A DNA stretch of 64,000 bases from Monosporascus cannonballus. Lineage: Eukaryota; Ascomycota; Sordariomycetes; Xylariales. The stretch lies in assembly GCA_004154925.1 (NCBI GenBank), contig QJNS01000054.1:299728-363727 (forward strand), written 5' to 3'. This document shows, in pieces, positions 62,101-64,000 of this stretch; within the stretch, counting starts at the first letter, position 1; every line of letters starts with the position of its first letter. Below the pieces are notes generated by a model, which had not been told where the DNA came from, did not search any database, and saw only the letters and a program-made list of their open reading frames with translations. The position numbers and the translations under genes are program-made.

Positions 62101-63892
62101 TTAATAATTAAAAATAAATATATAGTATAACTTTATATTAGATGTATTAATTGAATACACAAAAGGCTATTTAATATATAATTTAATATATTAAAAATTT
62201 GTAGAATATAAAAACTAAAATTTCCTTATTTAATTATTTGATATAATCTTTAATAACATATTTTAAAGCTTTCTATTTTATTACGTCTATTTCTTTTAAA
62301 AAAAAGTATTATTATAACTATAGTACCTATAGCTATATATATTATTGTAACTTTTATAGTTTTTTTAATTCAAGCAATATGTAAAACTTGTCTAAGTTTC
62401 AGCTATATTTTCCAAAGTAAGCGAAATATTTAAAAATCATTATACGATATAATTTATAAAATAAGTCTTTTTTTAATTTATATACTTTTATTACGATTTT
62501 AAAAACGTTTTATATTTAAAATAAAACGATTTGGTATGATTTATTTGATTAGAAAGATAAAGGTTTAGCTTTAATTAGTTATCGATAGATTTGATAACTC
62601 TTTATTAAGAAGCGTAGAAAATGCGGTTAGAATTAAAAGATATAAATTTAAAAATTATATTACTTTAAAGTAATATCGTTTTTAAAACTCAAAAACTAAA
62701 TAATTATTAATTTAAATTTGACTAATAATTTATTATTACTAAAAGCTTTATTTAAGCTATAATGAAATATTTTATATTTAAAAATATATCATATCTACCG
62801 CTTTAAAATACGGCTTTACGAAACCAAGGTATATAATCTTTTCTAATTATAAAAATAATAAATCAGTTATTATAGTCGAAAATACTAAGCGTAGTGTCTA
62901 TAGTATAAGTTATATCGTAGAATTATATTTAATATACTTTGCTTAATCTCGAAATAATATCTTAAAATTGAAAATATCTAGTTTAAGTAAATTTAACGAA
63001 TTTTTTCAAAAATTAAGTTATAACCTTCTAAAGCATTATGAAGTAAAGATTTAGTAAAAGTATTAATGAAAAAAAGCTAGAAATTACGTACTTACGAAGA
63101 TTTAGCACTCGGCTTCAATACAAAGCATTGTATAACTAAGATATATAATATATTTCTAACTATAAATTTATTAATAGGTGATTTTATCCGAATCTAATAA
63201 GTGTGTTTTTTATTATACAAATTATATGGCATTGCAATGCTTTATATATTTAATAAAATTTAAAATATAAGATGTAAATTCATATTCCTCATATATAAAT
63301 AATAGAGAGTTAATTGAAATGAACGAATTATAAAGAGTTATAAAATTACTTCATTTAGATTAGATAAGAAAAAGAGCTTTTGTATCGATTTACGTATATT
63401 TTGTAATTTGAAGCCGTAAAACCTTATGTTAATTGGAATATATAATCAGCTTAATACAAAGAACATACCTCATATCCTTTATATTTACCACTTAGATAAG
63501 TTTTAAGCCTTAAATATTTAAATATATAACTTTTTTTAAAAATATATGCTTTATATAAGCGAAATTACTTTTTTAAATTATTAATTATAGTTTTATATAA
63601 TTTTACCGTAGCTATATTAAGAAAGAAAAACGACAAGATTTGTAAATATTAGCTATTTTAGTGAATCGATAAGCTGTATATATTTCAAGTAATTTAAAAT
63701 ATATACGTTGTATTTTCTTTATATTACTTTTTATAATCGAGAAGAAATGATAAGTTTCTACGTTTCGCGCTCGCATTTTGTATTCAACTTTTAATATTAT
63801 AAGGTTTACTTTTCTTCTTTTTGCAGTTGGTATAAGTATTTCGTAAATATCTTTAATTAAGAAATAATAATTGCGAAGGAGATTTTTATACA
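62101..63892. other. AT-rich DNA without a supported gene
   Basis: No LTR or pol landmark found. Two stretches, about 62825-62910 and 63135-63215, share aag.tatataat and a following ttct-aa-tataaa pattern and may be an old direct repeat. A 93-codon minus-strand frame (63612-63893) has a somewhat protein-like composition (RARNVETYHFFSIIKSN) but no family that I recognise; it may be a transposon scrap. Confidence 0.4.
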
Positions 63893-63909
63893 TTTATTAT
63901 TATTATTAA

Positions 63910-64000
<91 letters not shown>
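63893..64000 (+). repeat. (TTA)n microsatellite
   Basis: About 35 TTA units with one interruption (attaatatt near 63909), running to the end of the window, so its true length is unknown. Confidence 0.95.

Noticed and set aside
1..64000. Mitochondrial DNA, because of the extreme AT content
   Set aside because: No mitochondrial protein, rRNA or tRNA gene is seen; the AT bias is tied to CpA loss in nuclear LTR retrotransposons and stops sharply at the gene island.
1..64000. CRISPR arrays, bacterial operons or a prophage
   Set aside because: No regular short-repeat/spacer array, no ribosome binding sites, and the only gene has spliceosomal introns.
63893..64000. Telomere repeat
   Set aside because: The unit is TTA, not the fungal TTAGGG.

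Overview
The window reads as a heterochromatic, transposon-filled block from a filamentous ascomycete (Pezizomycotina). About 61.5 of 64 kb is extremely AT-rich, with TpA common, CpA/TpG scarce and CpG kept. That is the footprint of repeat-induced point mutation (RIP). No bacterial or organellar signal is seen: no ribosome binding sites, tRNA or rRNA, and the only intact coding sequence has short fungal introns.

Layout. 1-8.29 kb: AT-rich DNA with degenerate repeats and one small terminal-repeat element (7084-7681). 8.29-10.67 kb: the only island of normal base composition. It holds one spliced gene (8714-9903, four exons) for a single-pass membrane protein with a cysteine-rich ectodomain, and a nearly unmutated 128-bp solo LTR (10416-10543). 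11.05-25.14 kb: Gypsy-type LTR retrotransposon A (+) with element B (-) nested in it; each is bracketed by a perfect 5-bp target duplication. 26.0-40.0 kb: old element C (-) with a ~730-bp TRIM-like element and element D (-) nested inside. 41.06-47.5 kb: old element G (+). 48.2-62.1 kb: element I (-) with element H (-) nested inside. 62.1-64 kb: AT-rich DNA ending in a (TTA)n microsatellite. The labels A-I are mine.

How it fits together. A, C, D, G, H and I have related LTRs, and A, D, H and I also share a leader just inside the 5' LTR. The pol order, where readable, is zinc knuckle, RT, RNase H, integrase, chromodomain. B has a different 430-bp LTR. All are dead: stops interrupt every frame, and many sit where a C-to-T change turns CAA/CAG/CGA into a stop.

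The most interesting item is a second gene on the strand opposite pol, between the end of pol and the 3' LTR. It is seen in A, B, D, H and I. It is convergent with pol, overlaps or abuts the chromodomain end by a few codons, and encodes a Cys-rich N-terminus, an LRKQ-type charged helical region and a conserved C-terminus. Other points are the TRIM family with one unmutated solo LTR, a mutation gradient in which outer LTR edges are better preserved than inner ones, and LTR subtypes that share one half but not the other.
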